This document shows, one piece after another, positions 17,318 to 25,126 of a stretch of DNA of 64,000 nt. How positions within the stretch are numbered: the stretch's first letter is position 1; each line of letters begins with the position of its first letter. The position numbers and the translations under genes were made by a program. This DNA is from a bacterium (lineage in GTDB: Bacteria; Orphanbacterota; Orphanbacteria; Orphanbacterales; Orphanbacteraceae): positions 1-64,000 of the forward strand of contig JALGYY010000028.1 of the NCBI GenBank assembly GCA_025782575.1, in the 5' to 3' direction. The notes beneath the pieces are model-generated. The model did not search any database. It was not told where the DNA came from and saw nothing but the letters and a program-made list of their open reading frames with translations.

Positions 17318-18278
17318 TCACTCGTACCCGGCTGGAGACTGTGGCCAGGGAGAGCGGGTTCCGTCCCGTCGTTGTCGAAAAGGTGATGCGGCTTTGCCGC
17401 GTTCTGCGCCGGCTCGATTCCCATCCGACCACCGAGGGCGCCTGGCTGCTGAAGAGTGGCACGGCCCTGAATCTGCTGCACCTGGATGTACCGCGCATGT
17501 CGGTCGATATCGACCTCAACTATATCGGTGCGGTGGATCGTGAGGGCATGGTGGCCGCGCGGCCCGGGTTCGAAGCGGCGCTTGTCTCCATCTGCGAGCG
17601 AGAGGGCTGCACGGTCAAACGCGTACCCGGCGAACACGCGGGGGGCAAGTTCCGCCTGCGATTCGTGAGCGTCTTCGGCGGCTCTCAGAATCTGGAAGTC
17701 GATGTCAGCTATGTGGCACGCGTGCCGCTCCTGGGCACCGAACGACGGACGACTCGCTTCCCAGAGGACGATGCCGTCGAGGTCAAACCTTGCCGCTGTT
17801 GGAACTGGCTGCCGGCAAGTTCACGGCTCTCTTGCAGCGATCGGTGGCCCGCGACGCGTTCGACGCCGCCAACCTGCTGCGGCGAACCCCGGACCTGTTG
17901 GAACAAGCGGACTTCCGCCTGGCTTTCGTCTGCTCCGTGGCGGGCGGCCGCCACGATCCGCGCGAGCTGACCCCCACGGACCCACAGCCGACCGGGCTGG
18001 CGGTAGGGCAACAGCTGATTCCCATGTTGCAGGAGCGGGAATCCCTCGACCCGGAGGCCAGGAGCAAACAATTGCAGGAGGCTCTGGAAGGGGTCGCCGC
18101 ACGCTTGCTTCGCTGGTCGCCGGCCGAACGGGAGTTTCTAGACCGACTGCATGAGGAGGGCGAGCTGGACGCCGTCATCCTGCACTCCGATCCGAAGGTC
18201 CAGCGGCGGATCGAGACCCAGCCGATGCTGCTATGGAAAGCGCAGAACGTTCGCCGCCACCTCAAGGGAGACCGATAA
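17314..18278 (+). pseudogene. abiEii: AbiEii toxin nucleotidyltransferase, one-base frameshift
   Basis: Nucleotidyltransferase-like toxin of the AbiEii family. W-L-L-K-S-G-T-A-L at 44-52 and M-S-V-D-I-D-L at 62-68 form the G-S/T and D-x-D active-site motifs. The frame runs in register to about 17785, then the coding pattern moves back one base: L-P-L-L-E-L-A-A-G-K-F-T-A-L-L continues from 17790 to the stop at 18278. One extra A in the run at 17785-17787 would restore V-K-T-L-P-L-L-E. As read, the toxin loses its C-terminal helices. That fits an inactivated module, an assembly error at a homopolymer, or (less likely) programmed slippage. AbiEi upstream is intact. Confidence 0.85.
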
Positions 18279-18329
18279 CCCATGGCCCTCAACCCGATTG
18301 TCTACACCGAGAAGGTCGTCCGCATCTTC

Positions 18330-19352
18330 CTAAAACACACCCTCCCTTACCTGGTCCTTCTTGAAGTTCTTTCGGATTACTTGAATCTCTTCCAGAGTGA
18401 CGGATTCGTTATCAGGCAGAGGGAAGTCCCCTTTATCGCGACCCATCTCGGTTACCGACTTCATTGCGCCCAGCTTCTTCGCCCCCTTGAGGGCCTTGGC
18501 ATTGTCGTCGTAGTAATCGAACCAGGGGAGGCCAGCCTCGATGTATTCTTTTGCCGTGGGGGGAGTGGTCGGTGGGTTCTCTTTGGTGATCGCCCGCCAG
18601 GTCATGGAGTTCGCGATGTGCAGGAAACATCGGCTCGTCTTCTCGAGGTCCCAGTCGTCCAGGTTGAAGGGGTCGTCGTAGATTTCCTGGCGCATGCGTC
18701 CGCCTGGAGCCAGACCCATGGCAGGTGCGACGGAGTAGAGTGCCATATCCTCTGGCTGCCCGTATCGCTCCCTCTGGTCAATCTTCGGGAAGCGTCGCTC
18801 GAAGACCTTCCGTTTCATGGGAATGGCAGCGATCTGGAGGCCGCCGTGGGCCGCCTTGCCGGTCAGTTGTTCTTCGGCCGTGTAGCCGGCGCCGAGAGGC
18901 ATGGCGACGAACTGCCGAATGAACCCTTTTTCGACGCAGTACCCGTCAAGCCACGGCTGTTCGGGCGCCACCACATAATCCTGAGGATCCCTGTGAAGCC
19001 CGGCTTTCCAATGTTCACCGGTAACCGTATTCATTTTTCCTGTGGCGATTTTGATGGCGAAGGGGTACTGGGTATCCCGGTCCTCGATCCATTGGGGCGA
19101 GAAGCTCAGCCACATCGCCTCCGATTGGTACATCGGGAGCATGACACCTCCGTGGCTGATCCAGAGCGGCGGCACGCGCTCAGCGAAGTCGTCCACATGC
19201 CGGAGCGGAATGCGGCCGAGGCCGGCGGGCAGGGGATAGTCCCGGCCATCGTCCGGGATACGGAGCGTTCGCTGGAAATCGATGGACATGTGTGCGTCCG
19301 GATGGACGTCCGGAAATGAAAAATGGAGTGCGTCTTCTTTCAGTTCAATCAT
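18330..19352 (-). CDS. Conserved hypothetical protein paired with XRE regulator
   Basis: 340 aa, ATG at 19352, thirteen bases after the regulator gene ends. Blocks such as P-L-W-I-S-H-G-G-V-M-L-P-M-Y-Q-S-E-A-M-W and Q-P-W-L-D-G-Y-C, F-I-R-Q-F-V-A-M-P-L-G-A-G-Y-T and H-G-G-L-Q-I belong to a widespread family of unknown function, also found in actinobacteria. No signal peptide or transmembrane helix is visible, so it is probably cytoplasmic. A small XRE repressor with its own strong promoter directly upstream suggests a regulated two-gene unit, possibly a toxin-antitoxin-like or stress module, but no catalytic residue is recognisable. Confidence 0.65.
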   Translation of the reverse strand: MIELKEDALHFSFPDVHPDAHMSIDFQRTLRIPDDGRDYPLPAGLGRIPLRHVDDFAERVPPLWISHGGVMLPMYQSEAMWLSFSPQWIEDRDTQYPFAIKIATGKMNTVTGEHWKAGLHRDPQDYVVAPEQPWLDGYCVEKGFIRQFVAMPLGAGYTAEEQLTGKAAHGGLQIAAIPMKRKVFERRFPKIDQRERYGQPEDMALYSVAPAMGLAPGGRMRQEIYDDPFNLDDWDLEKTSRCFLHIANSMTWRAITKENPPTTPPTAKEYIEAGLPWFDYYDDNAKALKGAKKLGAMKSVTEMGRDKGDFPLPDNESVTLEEIQVIRKNFKKDQVREGVF

Positions 19353-19364
19353 GGCTTGCTCTCT

Positions 19365-19697
19365 TTACCAGTCCCCGTCCCGCACCTCGCGAACGAGGCG
19401 AAGAACAGCATGATCCGGGAGATCCTTCAGCTCTCGAATGAGCTGGGCGAATAGCTGGGGGCGTCGACGGATCACCTCCGTGAGATCGTTCGATACTTTT
19501 CCGTGGAGCGCCAGGAGCAGATCCGCGTCCAGGTCCAATTCTCCGGCGAGGGCCACGACCTTTCCCTCCGAAAGATAGACCGGATCCCCGCGCTCCAGTT
19601 TGCTGAGATAGGACGGCTCCACCCCGATCCGCATGGCCACCTGTCGCTGCGAATACCGGGGATCCCCTTTCCGAAGCTCCTCCCGCCTGGTTTTCAC
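19365..19697 (-). CDS. XRE-family HTH transcriptional regulator
   Basis: 110 aa from a GTG at 19697. The helix-turn-helix is Y-S-Q-R-Q-V-A-M-R-I-G-V-E-P-S-Y-L-S-K-L with E-R-G-D after it, typical of Cro/C1 (XRE) repressors. The reading frame is open upstream with family-like residues (S-D-T-F-G-D-F-V-K-T), so translation may begin earlier at a non-standard codon; an AAAGAGG lies about 40 bases upstream of the GTG. It heads a two-gene minus-strand operon with the 340-aa protein. A consensus sigma-70 promoter with overlapping TACTA-type repeats lies upstream and is probably its own target. Confidence 0.8.
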   Translation of the reverse strand: MKTRREELRKGDPRYSQRQVAMRIGVEPSYLSKLERGDPVYLSEGKVVALAGELDLDADLLLALHGKVSNDLTEVIRRRPQLFAQLIRELKDLPDHAVLRLVREVRDGDW

Positions 19698-19756
19698 GAA
19701 ATCGCCAAATGTGTCTGAGATGAGCTGCCGCCTCTTTAGAGTGGGTGGGACTGTGT

Positions 19757-19785
19757 AGTATATAGTACATAGTAGTGTTTGTCAA
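19757..19785 (-). promoter_or_regulatory. Consensus sigma-70 promoter for the XRE operon
   Basis: On the minus strand TTGACA (19785-19780), a 17-base spacer, and TATACT (19762-19757). The spacer and -10 contain repeated TACTA/TAGTA sequences (TACTATGTACTATATACTA), a likely operator for the XRE protein encoded 60 bases downstream. Confidence 0.75.
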
Positions 19786-19906
19786 GGGTGCGGCGCCAGA
19801 ATTGTGGTGGGAGGGGTGGGGGTGCTTTGGGGTAACTGTTGGTGGGGCTTGATCTTGAATTATTTGTAGGGCCTAAGCCCACATACCAAGTACGGCTCAC
19901 GCGCCT

Positions 19907-20536
19907 CTATTTTTGGTCGCAGGCGAATGCCGCGATGGCATCGGCCCAGAGGAATATATTTGCACCTGGCTGGACGGAAAGCTCCTTCGACCCGATTTCG
20001 GCGATCTGCCTGAGACTTGGTTCAAGATTGCAGTACTCGCTATTCCAGAGTTCATAGCGTACTTCGGGACCACTGGAACCAGTTCGCCACCCCTCTGCCC
20101 GCTTGTTCGCCTCGATGGTATCGAAGCCTTCCTGAACCCAGAGATGAGCCCACACCGTCTTGGCATTTACGACCCAGAAGCGGTCAGGATGCAGCATCAT
20201 TGCCATCTCAGAACCGACGCTGATGGCAAGGTAAGCCACGCGGTTTCTCTCGCAAACGATGGAAGGGATTTCCTCGGGGTTTGTGCAGGCATCCAGCGCC
20301 CTGGCAAGCGCAACGACTTCGGAAAGAGAAGTCATGCTGTCCACGATCATAGGCCCGAGACCGTGGGCGTCGGCGCTGTAATTGCCCGTCCCACGTGGCT
20401 CAACGCCGAGGGCGGCGTATACGTATTCTTCCATTTTCTCATCCTGGAATAACCGCTTGAGGTTTTGCGACATTTCGACGCGACCTTCGTAGTGGTCGCG
20501 GATCAACTGCGGGTCAAGTTGGCTGAGGATCCCCAT
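19907..20536 (-). CDS. Hypothetical protein
   Basis: 209 aa from the ATG at 20536, which has GGAG seven bases upstream (the frame opens earlier at 20746, without supporting start signals). I do not recognise the family. Residues include M-G-I-L-S-Q-L-D-P-Q-L-I-R-D-H-Y at the start and a mixed helical/strand middle part (H-P-D-R-F-W-V-V-N-A-K-T-V-W-A-H). No signal peptide, membrane helix or metal site is apparent. It is divergent from the AbiEi-like gene at 20767 and shares the 230-base promoter region with it. Confidence 0.5.
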   Translation of the reverse strand: MGILSQLDPQLIRDHYEGRVEMSQNLKRLFQDEKMEEYVYAALGVEPRGTGNYSADAHGLGPMIVDSMTSLSEVVALARALDACTNPEEIPSIVCERNRVAYLAISVGSEMAMMLHPDRFWVVNAKTVWAHLWVQEGFDTIEANKRAEGWRTGSSGPEVRYELWNSEYCNLEPSLRQIAEIGSKELSVQPGANIFLWADAIAAFACDQK

Positions 20537-20692
20537 TCGACGTTCTCCAGATTTTCGGTGACATTCGCTCCTGTCCGGATGATAGCACTGGGTCATCAGG
20601 CTCGTCCGATCGAGATAATGGGGTAGCGAAGAGCTGAAGGGGTAATTTGGACCTATAAGAGGTCCTGGGGCTCCAAAGAGGATCACGTTGCC

Positions 20693-20736
20693 TTGCGACT
20701 GCAGTATTGACTTGCAGATACAATATTGCCTTGCAA
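20693..20736 (+). repeat. 19-base iterated repeats upstream of the 353-aa gene
   Basis: TTGC occurs at 20693, 20712 and 20731, exactly 19 bases apart. The two full units share the pattern CTTGC-n-gA-n-T-n-CA-n-TATTG. Such phased repeats just before a regulator gene are likely binding sites. Confidence 0.55.
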
Positions 20737-20759
20737 GTAAGGTCATTTACAGCTATGAT
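20731..20759 (+). promoter_or_regulatory. Promoter giving a probably leaderless transcript
   Basis: TTGCAA at 20731-20736, 17-base spacer, TATGAT at 20754-20759. The expected transcription start, about seven bases later, coincides with the ATG at 20767. Confidence 0.55.
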
Positions 20760-20766
20760 ATAGAAT

Positions 20767-21828
20767 ATGAACAGCGACCCAGGAGAACGAGTGCGAGTCA
20801 CGTATACCCCTGATTTTGAAACAGATACAGCTATTGGGGAGTTAAAGAAAGGTCTGTCCGCCAACAGAGCTGTTCGGGACACCCTTGTCCAGATCGTCAA
20901 AGGGCTCGTCCACCGTCAGCACAAGACCGCCTACCTCGTTCTAATCAATCCACGCATTACGGTCGCCTCACTGGTAGAAGAGCTCCAGGAATTCAAGGCA
21001 GCGATGCGTCCGGAAATCGCGGATCGGCTCCATCTGGTCATCGTTAACGATCGGGAGATCGAAAACCTCCCCGCCGATATCTCCCCGTCAGACCTGGCTG
21101 TCTTGAAGAAGCAGATTGATTCGGTAGCTGCCTCTCAGTCTCCGCTCCCACGCGCGGACATGCAGTCGGAAGTCTTGCGAGTCGTGCTTCACCAATGGTT
21201 CCGGGGCGGGGGACCAATGACATTTCACTGGGTTTCGAAAACGGTGGGCTGCACCTATCGGACAGTGGCTGCCATGATCGAAAAACTGGGGCCGGCAATC
21301 GAACGCCAGGAGGACCGTCGTATTAAGCTGAAGTACTTTCCAAAAGTAGTATGGGGGAGGTTTCTGGCCGTATCTACGAGCGCGCGAGCTACCGTCAACT
21401 ACGTCGATCGATCCGATCAGCCCCGATCTCCCGAGTCACTTGTACGGCGACTGAAAGAACTTGGTCGAACCGACATAGCAGTCGGTGGAGTCATGGGAGC
21501 GAAGTATCATTTTCCAGAACTGAACATAGTAAGTGCACCTCGTTTGGATCTCTGTATCCATGCCGACGGAAAGCACGCAAATCTGGAATTCATGGAGCAG
21601 CTGGATCCAGCGCTGGCGCCTGCGAACGCTTCAGATGTTCGCGCACGCGTGGCACTTCACTTTGTACGACGAAGGAAGCCATTGTTCAGTCTCGACGAAC
21701 ACGGAAACGTATGGGCCGATCCGGTAGAGTGCCTGGCCGACTTGTTCGAGGCAAACCTGGACGATCAGGCATCCGAGCTTCAGTCCTACATGACAGAGCG
21801 AGGGGAGAGGCTAAGTGGCCGAGGCTGA
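20767..21828 (+). CDS. Putative AbiEi-like/HTH antitoxin or regulator
   Basis: 353 aa. A winged-helix-like segment lies near residues 150-195 (F-H-W-V-S-K-T-V-G-C-T-Y-R-T-V-A-A-M-I-E-K-L). The C-terminal part has W-A-D-P-V-E-C-L-A-D-L-F-E-A and E-L-Q-S-Y, like the end of AbiEi-type and related transcriptional antitoxins. It overlaps the start of a truncated nucleotidyltransferase gene by about 14 bases, the usual order of antitoxin then toxin in AbiE/MNT-type modules. No Shine-Dalgarno precedes the ATG, consistent with the leaderless promoter proposed here. The N-terminal 120 residues have no clear family. The antitoxin role is inferred from context and the C-terminal motif. Confidence 0.55.
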   Translation: MNSDPGERVRVTYTPDFETDTAIGELKKGLSANRAVRDTLVQIVKGLVHRQHKTAYLVLINPRITVASLVEELQEFKAAMRPEIADRLHLVIVNDREIENLPADISPSDLAVLKKQIDSVAASQSPLPRADMQSEVLRVVLHQWFRGGGPMTFHWVSKTVGCTYRTVAAMIEKLGPAIERQEDRRIKLKYFPKVVWGRFLAVSTSARATVNYVDRSDQPRSPESLVRRLKELGRTDIAVGGVMGAKYHFPELNIVSAPRLDLCIHADGKHANLEFMEQLDPALAPANASDVRARVALHFVRRRKPLFSLDEHGNVWADPVECLADLFEANLDDQASELQSYMTERGERLSGRG

Positions 21829-22045
21829 CAACGCGCTGAAGCCGATTTCACCGGCGAAAGTTCTTCGCGAGATAGCCGATGCCGTTCCCGAAGCCTGTCG
21901 CGACCGAATCATCATCATCGGCAGTCTAGCGGTTGGGTATCACTATTTCGGTACCCAGGCGGAGATGGTAGTCCGTACGAAGGATGCTGACTGCCTGCTC
22001 TCTCCGCGTGGAGGGGGTGTGATTTCAGCTGCAAGCTCTTGTTAA
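21815..22045 (+). pseudogene. Truncated nucleotidyltransferase toxin fragment
   Basis: 76 aa. R-I-I-I-I-G-S-L-A-V-G-Y-H-Y-F-G and V-R-T-K-D-A-D-C-L-L-S-P-R are the G-S and D-x-D motifs of MNT/AbiEii-like nucleotidyltransferases. The remaining C-terminal part expected of this family is missing. After about 22005 the sequence turns into unrelated residues and stops at 22045, which abuts the end of the minus-strand XRE gene at 22042. A recombination or deletion junction near 22005-22045 is the simplest explanation. The partner gene at 20767 remains intact. Confidence 0.6.
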
Positions 22046-22308
22046 GCTGCATGTTCGGCGTCGATTTCCCAGCCGGGGAAGACGAGCACCGCAGGATGAC
22101 AGCGCAACGCTCGCGCCAGGACCTTTGCGCGTTCCACACCGAGATTCACACGGTCATTCTCAATAGCCGAGATTGTCGACTGCGGGATTCCAGAGAGTCC
22201 GGCCAATTGGTTCTGGCTCAACTCCTGCAACTCCCGAATGATTCGGACAGATTCGCCCACCGAAACCTCGATATTCTTCTTTGCTCTTCTGAATCCTTTG
22301 CGCACCAT
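22042..22308 (-). CDS. XRE-family antitoxin
   Basis: 88 aa, ATG at 22308 with GGAGG eight bases upstream. The helix-turn-helix is L-S-Q-N-Q-L-A-G-L-S-G-I-P-Q-S-T-I-S-A-I-E-N. The tail P-A-V-L-V-F-P-G-W-E is common in antitoxins paired with RelE/YafQ-like toxins. It starts three bases after the end of a shortened RelE-like gene, the toxin-first order seen in HigBA-like operons. The antitoxin itself appears intact. Confidence 0.8.
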   Translation of the reverse strand: MVRKGFRRAKKNIEVSVGESVRIIRELQELSQNQLAGLSGIPQSTISAIENDRVNLGVERAKVLARALRCHPAVLVFPGWEIDAEHAA

Positions 22309-22311
22309 GAC

Positions 22312-22494
22312 CTATTTCCTCCGATAATCATGGGCCGTCAGGTCAAGTACGTATACTAGGACCTCTTCGGCTTCGACCTCGTAGATAACGCGATATTGCT
22401 GCCCGAGGCGAGACGACCGATGGCCTTTCCACTCGCCACGCAAGGCCTCGTCATGAAATTTCTTTTTCGACCAGTAACTCCCGACCTTCTGCAC
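22312..22494 (-). pseudogene. RelE/YafQ-like toxin remnant, N-terminus missing
   Basis: 60 aa from a GTG at 22494 with an in-frame TAG immediately upstream (22503-22501). F-H-D-E-A-L-R-G-E-W-K-G-H-R-S-S-R-L and Q-Y-R-V-I-Y-E-V...L-T-A-H-D-Y-R are the central and C-terminal blocks of RelE-superfamily mRNA interferases, which are normally about 90-100 aa long. The first ~30-35 residues, containing the N-terminal helices, are missing. It precedes the XRE antitoxin gene. Probably a decayed toxin whose antitoxin persists; a very short functional version cannot be excluded. Confidence 0.6.
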
Positions 22495-22606
22495 AAGAGC
22501 AGGCTATCGACAAGGTGTATTGGGGTGGGTATTTCCGGCCTCGGAAAACGACATCATATTTCGTCGATTTTCATGCTCGCGCTCGATGGTTTCAGGTATT
22601 GCCATG

Positions 22607-22948
22607 CTACGCCGGCTCGAGTTTGCGTTTGATCGAAACGAAGCGGATTTCGACACGCTTGTTGAGGGCGGCAGCGATTCGCCGGAGCATGGCGAGCGAG
22701 TGTCCTTCGTAGTCGTCATCTTCAAGGCGCGAGATCACCGAGCGGCTCGTCCCGACAAGCTTGGCGAGCGCAGCCTGCGTGAGCCCAGCCCTCTTGCGGA
22801 GAGCATAGATTTTACGGGCAACTTCAGCGCTAGCTCGGGCCTCCTCCAGGTCAGAGCGGTCTTTTACGTTTCGCACATAACGACGGCGGAGAATCTCGGC
22901 CGCATCCGTTGTCTTTCGCTTTCTCGTTTTCTTCTTTGGACTCGGCAT
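22607..22948 (-). CDS. higA: HigA-family XRE antitoxin
   Basis: 113 aa with a lysine/arginine-rich start (P-S-P-K-K-K-T-R-K-R-K). The C-terminal helix-turn-helix is L-T-Q-A-A-L-A-K-L-V-G-T-S-R-S-V-I-S-R-L-E-D with R-I-A-A-A-L-N-K-R-V-E-I. It starts directly after the toxin gene stop at 22949. It neutralises the RelE-fold toxin encoded upstream and probably represses the operon. Confidence 0.85.
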   Translation of the reverse strand: MPSPKKKTRKRKTTDAAEILRRRYVRNVKDRSDLEEARASAEVARKIYALRKRAGLTQAALAKLVGTSRSVISRLEDDDYEGHSLAMLRRIAAALNKRVEIRFVSIKRKLEPA

Positions 22949-23320
22949 CTAAATCACCTCGTGCGTGTGCTTTTTGGGGTTTGCGGCAAAAGCCTCTTTT
23001 CGTCTGATCGCTTCGTCGATTTCCCGCGCCGGCACCTTGGCTCGCTGCTTCGAGAAGCCATGAGAGAGAACAATCGGTGTTTTCCCGTGGAAGAAGTAGA
23101 GCACCCGGTAATTGACACCCGCCTCCTTTGTGCGGAGCTCGTAGATGTCGTCTCTCAAATAGTCGGCTTCCGGCCTCCTGAGTTCATGTCCAAGTTCTTT
23201 CAGCCGCTCAATGCGCACCAAGCACTTGAGGCGCGCCTTCTGGGGAAGGCTATCGAGCCAATCAAGCAGGGGTGCGCTCTTGTCCATCTCCTGGTACAGC
23301 ACTACTCTTGTTATCGGCAC
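22949..23320 (-). CDS. higB: HigB/RelE-family (Gp49-like) toxin
   Basis: 123 aa. M-x7-Y-Q-E-M, L-D-W-L-D-S-L-P-Q-K-A-R, L-K-E-L-G-H-E-L-R-R-P and I-Y-E-L-R-T-K-E-A-G-V-N-Y-R-V-L-Y-F-F are the hallmarks of the phage-derived Gp49-like/HigB-1 group (PF05973) of ribosome-dependent mRNA interferases. The following F-S-K-Q-R-A-K-V-P-A-R-E-I-D helix is also typical. The length is normal and the frame intact, unlike the neighbouring RelE remnant. It is the first gene of a two-gene toxin-antitoxin operon with the XRE protein at 22607-22948. Confidence 0.87.
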   Translation of the reverse strand: MPITRVVLYQEMDKSAPLLDWLDSLPQKARLKCLVRIERLKELGHELRRPEADYLRDDIYELRTKEAGVNYRVLYFFHGKTPIVLSHGFSKQRAKVPAREIDEAIRRKEAFAANPKKHTHEVI

Positions 23321-23529
23321 TGAACCTCCTATAGTGTCGCAAATTTGCGACCCCGCGTCAAGCTATTAGCGCTCATTTCCGCGTAAACTCCCGCCGAATC
23401 TGTGGTTATCAATCTGCGCGCGCCAGGCCAATTCCACAAGGGGAAGGCTACCGGACTCCCCCCCCAGGCCCGCCACTCCTGGCGAATCACGTCCCGCTGA
23501 AGCCCGCGCCACTGACCACTACCACGATC

Positions 23530-24486
23530 ATGGTATGCACTCTTGCGAGCGTTATTGCTTATCTGATCGATAGCAGGTTTATCCCGGGTGCATTCAGCGA
23601 ATCTATGATGAGCAGTCCGTATAGTGTCTGGGGCGGTGCCTACTGGATCCTGCTCGCTGCGCCGTTCGTCCATCTTGATCCGTTTCACCTGCTGTTCAAC
23701 ATGTACTTCTTCTGGCGGATCGGGAGGGTGGTGGAGGGGGAGGTCGGTCGGCTTCGCTGGCTTGCCTTTGCATTGGGGACTGCCGTAGTTACATCGGCCG
23801 CGGAACTCACTTCTTCCGGAGACACAGTGTACGGCTGGTCCGGCCCCTTGTTTGCGTTCGTAGGCTTCGTTTGGATCGCCCGAATGAAGGTACCGCCGTT
23901 TGGTAAATTAATGACCCGCGGTTTCTCCTGGATCCTCGCGGCCAGTCTGGTCATGGGGCTGATGACGATCCTCACCCCTGAAGGACTCGGTCGATTTGAA
24001 AGTGTCGTTCGGAGCTGCAACAAGGTGCTCCGCCTTGATCCGGACTACTATTTCGCGCGCCTTCAAAGAGGGTATGCTCTTGCCGAGTTGGGCGATTCCG
24101 CGGAGGCCATGCGAGACCTTGATGAGGTAGCCGCCCTTCGGCCCGATGATCCGGCAGTTCACCAGTTTCTCGGACAATCGCTTCTTGTACTAGGTCAGCC
24201 ACACGAGGCGATCAAGCAGTTTGACCTGGTGGTGGAGTTGGACGCCAGCGGCGCTATTGGGTATGGATCCAGGGGAGAAGCCAAGTGGAATGTTGGTGAT
24301 CTGGAGGGAGTAAAGGTGGACTTTGAACGGGTTAGGGAAATCGAAAGGGAACTAGGGATCGATTTCGCGCCACACGAGGCTTCCGAGGCGACACGTGTTA
24401 CCAGGTATCTGGAGTACGGATGGAGCCAGATTCGCCTCAGCCGGGGGCCGGCGTTTCCGGGGAAAGGCGTTTGGAGTGCGAAGTAG
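23530..24486 (+). CDS. Rhomboid-like membrane protein fused to TPR repeats, catalytic His missing
   Basis: 318 aa from the first ATG, but family-like sequence continues upstream in frame (P-L-T-T-T-T-I-M-V-C-T-L), so the true start may be a non-standard codon near 23479-23500. The rhomboid landmarks H-L-D-P-F-H-L-L-F-N-M-Y-F-F-W and the catalytic-serine block G-W-S-G-P-L-F-A-F-V-G-F are present. The later helix that should supply the catalytic histidine (N/A-x-x-H-L-G-G) is absent. After M-G-L-M-T-I-L-T-P the protein passes straight into TPR repeats (A-R-L-Q-R-G-Y-A-L-A-E-L-G-D-S-A-E-A). An in-frame deletion of the end of the rhomboid domain is likely, leaving either a pseudoprotease or a non-functional gene. 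Confidence 0.7.
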   Translation: MVCTLASVIAYLIDSRFIPGAFSESMMSSPYSVWGGAYWILLAAPFVHLDPFHLLFNMYFFWRIGRVVEGEVGRLRWLAFALGTAVVTSAAELTSSGDTVYGWSGPLFAFVGFVWIARMKVPPFGKLMTRGFSWILAASLVMGLMTILTPEGLGRFESVVRSCNKVLRLDPDYYFARLQRGYALAELGDSAEAMRDLDEVAALRPDDPAVHQFLGQSLLVLGQPHEAIKQFDLVVELDASGAIGYGSRGEAKWNVGDLEGVKVDFERVREIERELGIDFAPHEASEATRVTRYLEYGWSQIRLSRGPAFPGKGVWSAK

Positions 24487-24544
24487 GTCAAAGGGGCGCT
24501 AGAGGGTCGGGGAAATGTCGACCTCTTAATGACGGAGGCAACAA

Positions 24545-25126
24545 ATGGACGAAGCAGGCAAAACCTGGGTTAACGGCCTGAAGCAATTCGAAGCCAACTG
24601 CCGAAAGCGAAGTCCCCTTCCATCGAGAGATGATCTTTCGCCGCTTGAAGCGCAGCAATGCCGGATCCTCGGTGGATCATGGCTCGCCTGGTTAAAGCAC
24701 CACGCCCCCGGCATGCTGGAGGAGCGGGCGGTGCTGCACAAAGCGATGCATGTGGATCCGGAACCAGTGGTCGTTTTCCTGTCCATCGCGCCCGGCCTGA
24801 TCGCGGCCCATAAGATTTTCGGTGACCGGGCTCCCGATGGGATCGTTTGTCTCAAAGAAGATCAGTTCAAAAGGTGGCCTAGGAAATCCCCGGACCGCTC
24901 GATGAGCTGGCACGCGTACTGTATGCAGACGTTCCGCAAAGTGACCGACCATGAGCTTGGCGAGCATTACAGGGCTCAGTCGATTCCCGAGGACTGTGAA
25001 GCATGGCTACACATCGACGAGACGCTCTAGGGCCTATTGGCTGGGGAACATACCGAGCACATTTGGAAGTGGGACGGGAAATCGTTCGACCTGGTGAAGG
25101 AGGCATACGACATGTGGATCGCCTGA
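24545..25126 (+). pseudogene. Hypothetical protein interrupted by in-frame TAG
   Basis: ATG at 24545 with GGAGG seven bases upstream. The first 161 codons end in an in-frame TAG at 25028-25030. Reading on in the same frame gives 31 further codons with strong protein character (L-A-G-E-H-T-E-H-I-W-K-W-D-G-K-S-F-D-L-V) and a TGA at 25124-25126. A CAG-to-TAG change would explain the interruption. No family is recognised; W-x-A-W-L-K-H-H-A and H-x-A-Y-C-M-Q blocks are seen, without membrane or signal features. A truncated but functional 161-aa protein remains possible. Confidence 0.5.

Noticed and set aside
17785-17790. Programmed -1 frameshift in abiEii
   Set aside because: The site lacks a proper X-XXY-YYZ heptamer and no stimulating hairpin is obvious; mutation or sequence error is more likely.
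18282-19319. Long plus-strand frame opposite the 340-aa gene
   Set aside because: It is the antisense shadow of the minus-strand gene, which has conserved blocks, a Shine-Dalgarno-like AAAGAGAG and a regulator partner. The plus-strand translation is rich in unlikely residues.
25028-25030. TAG read as pyrrolysine
   Set aside because: No sign of pyrrolysine machinery or a related enzyme (methylamine methyltransferase); a nonsense mutation is simpler.
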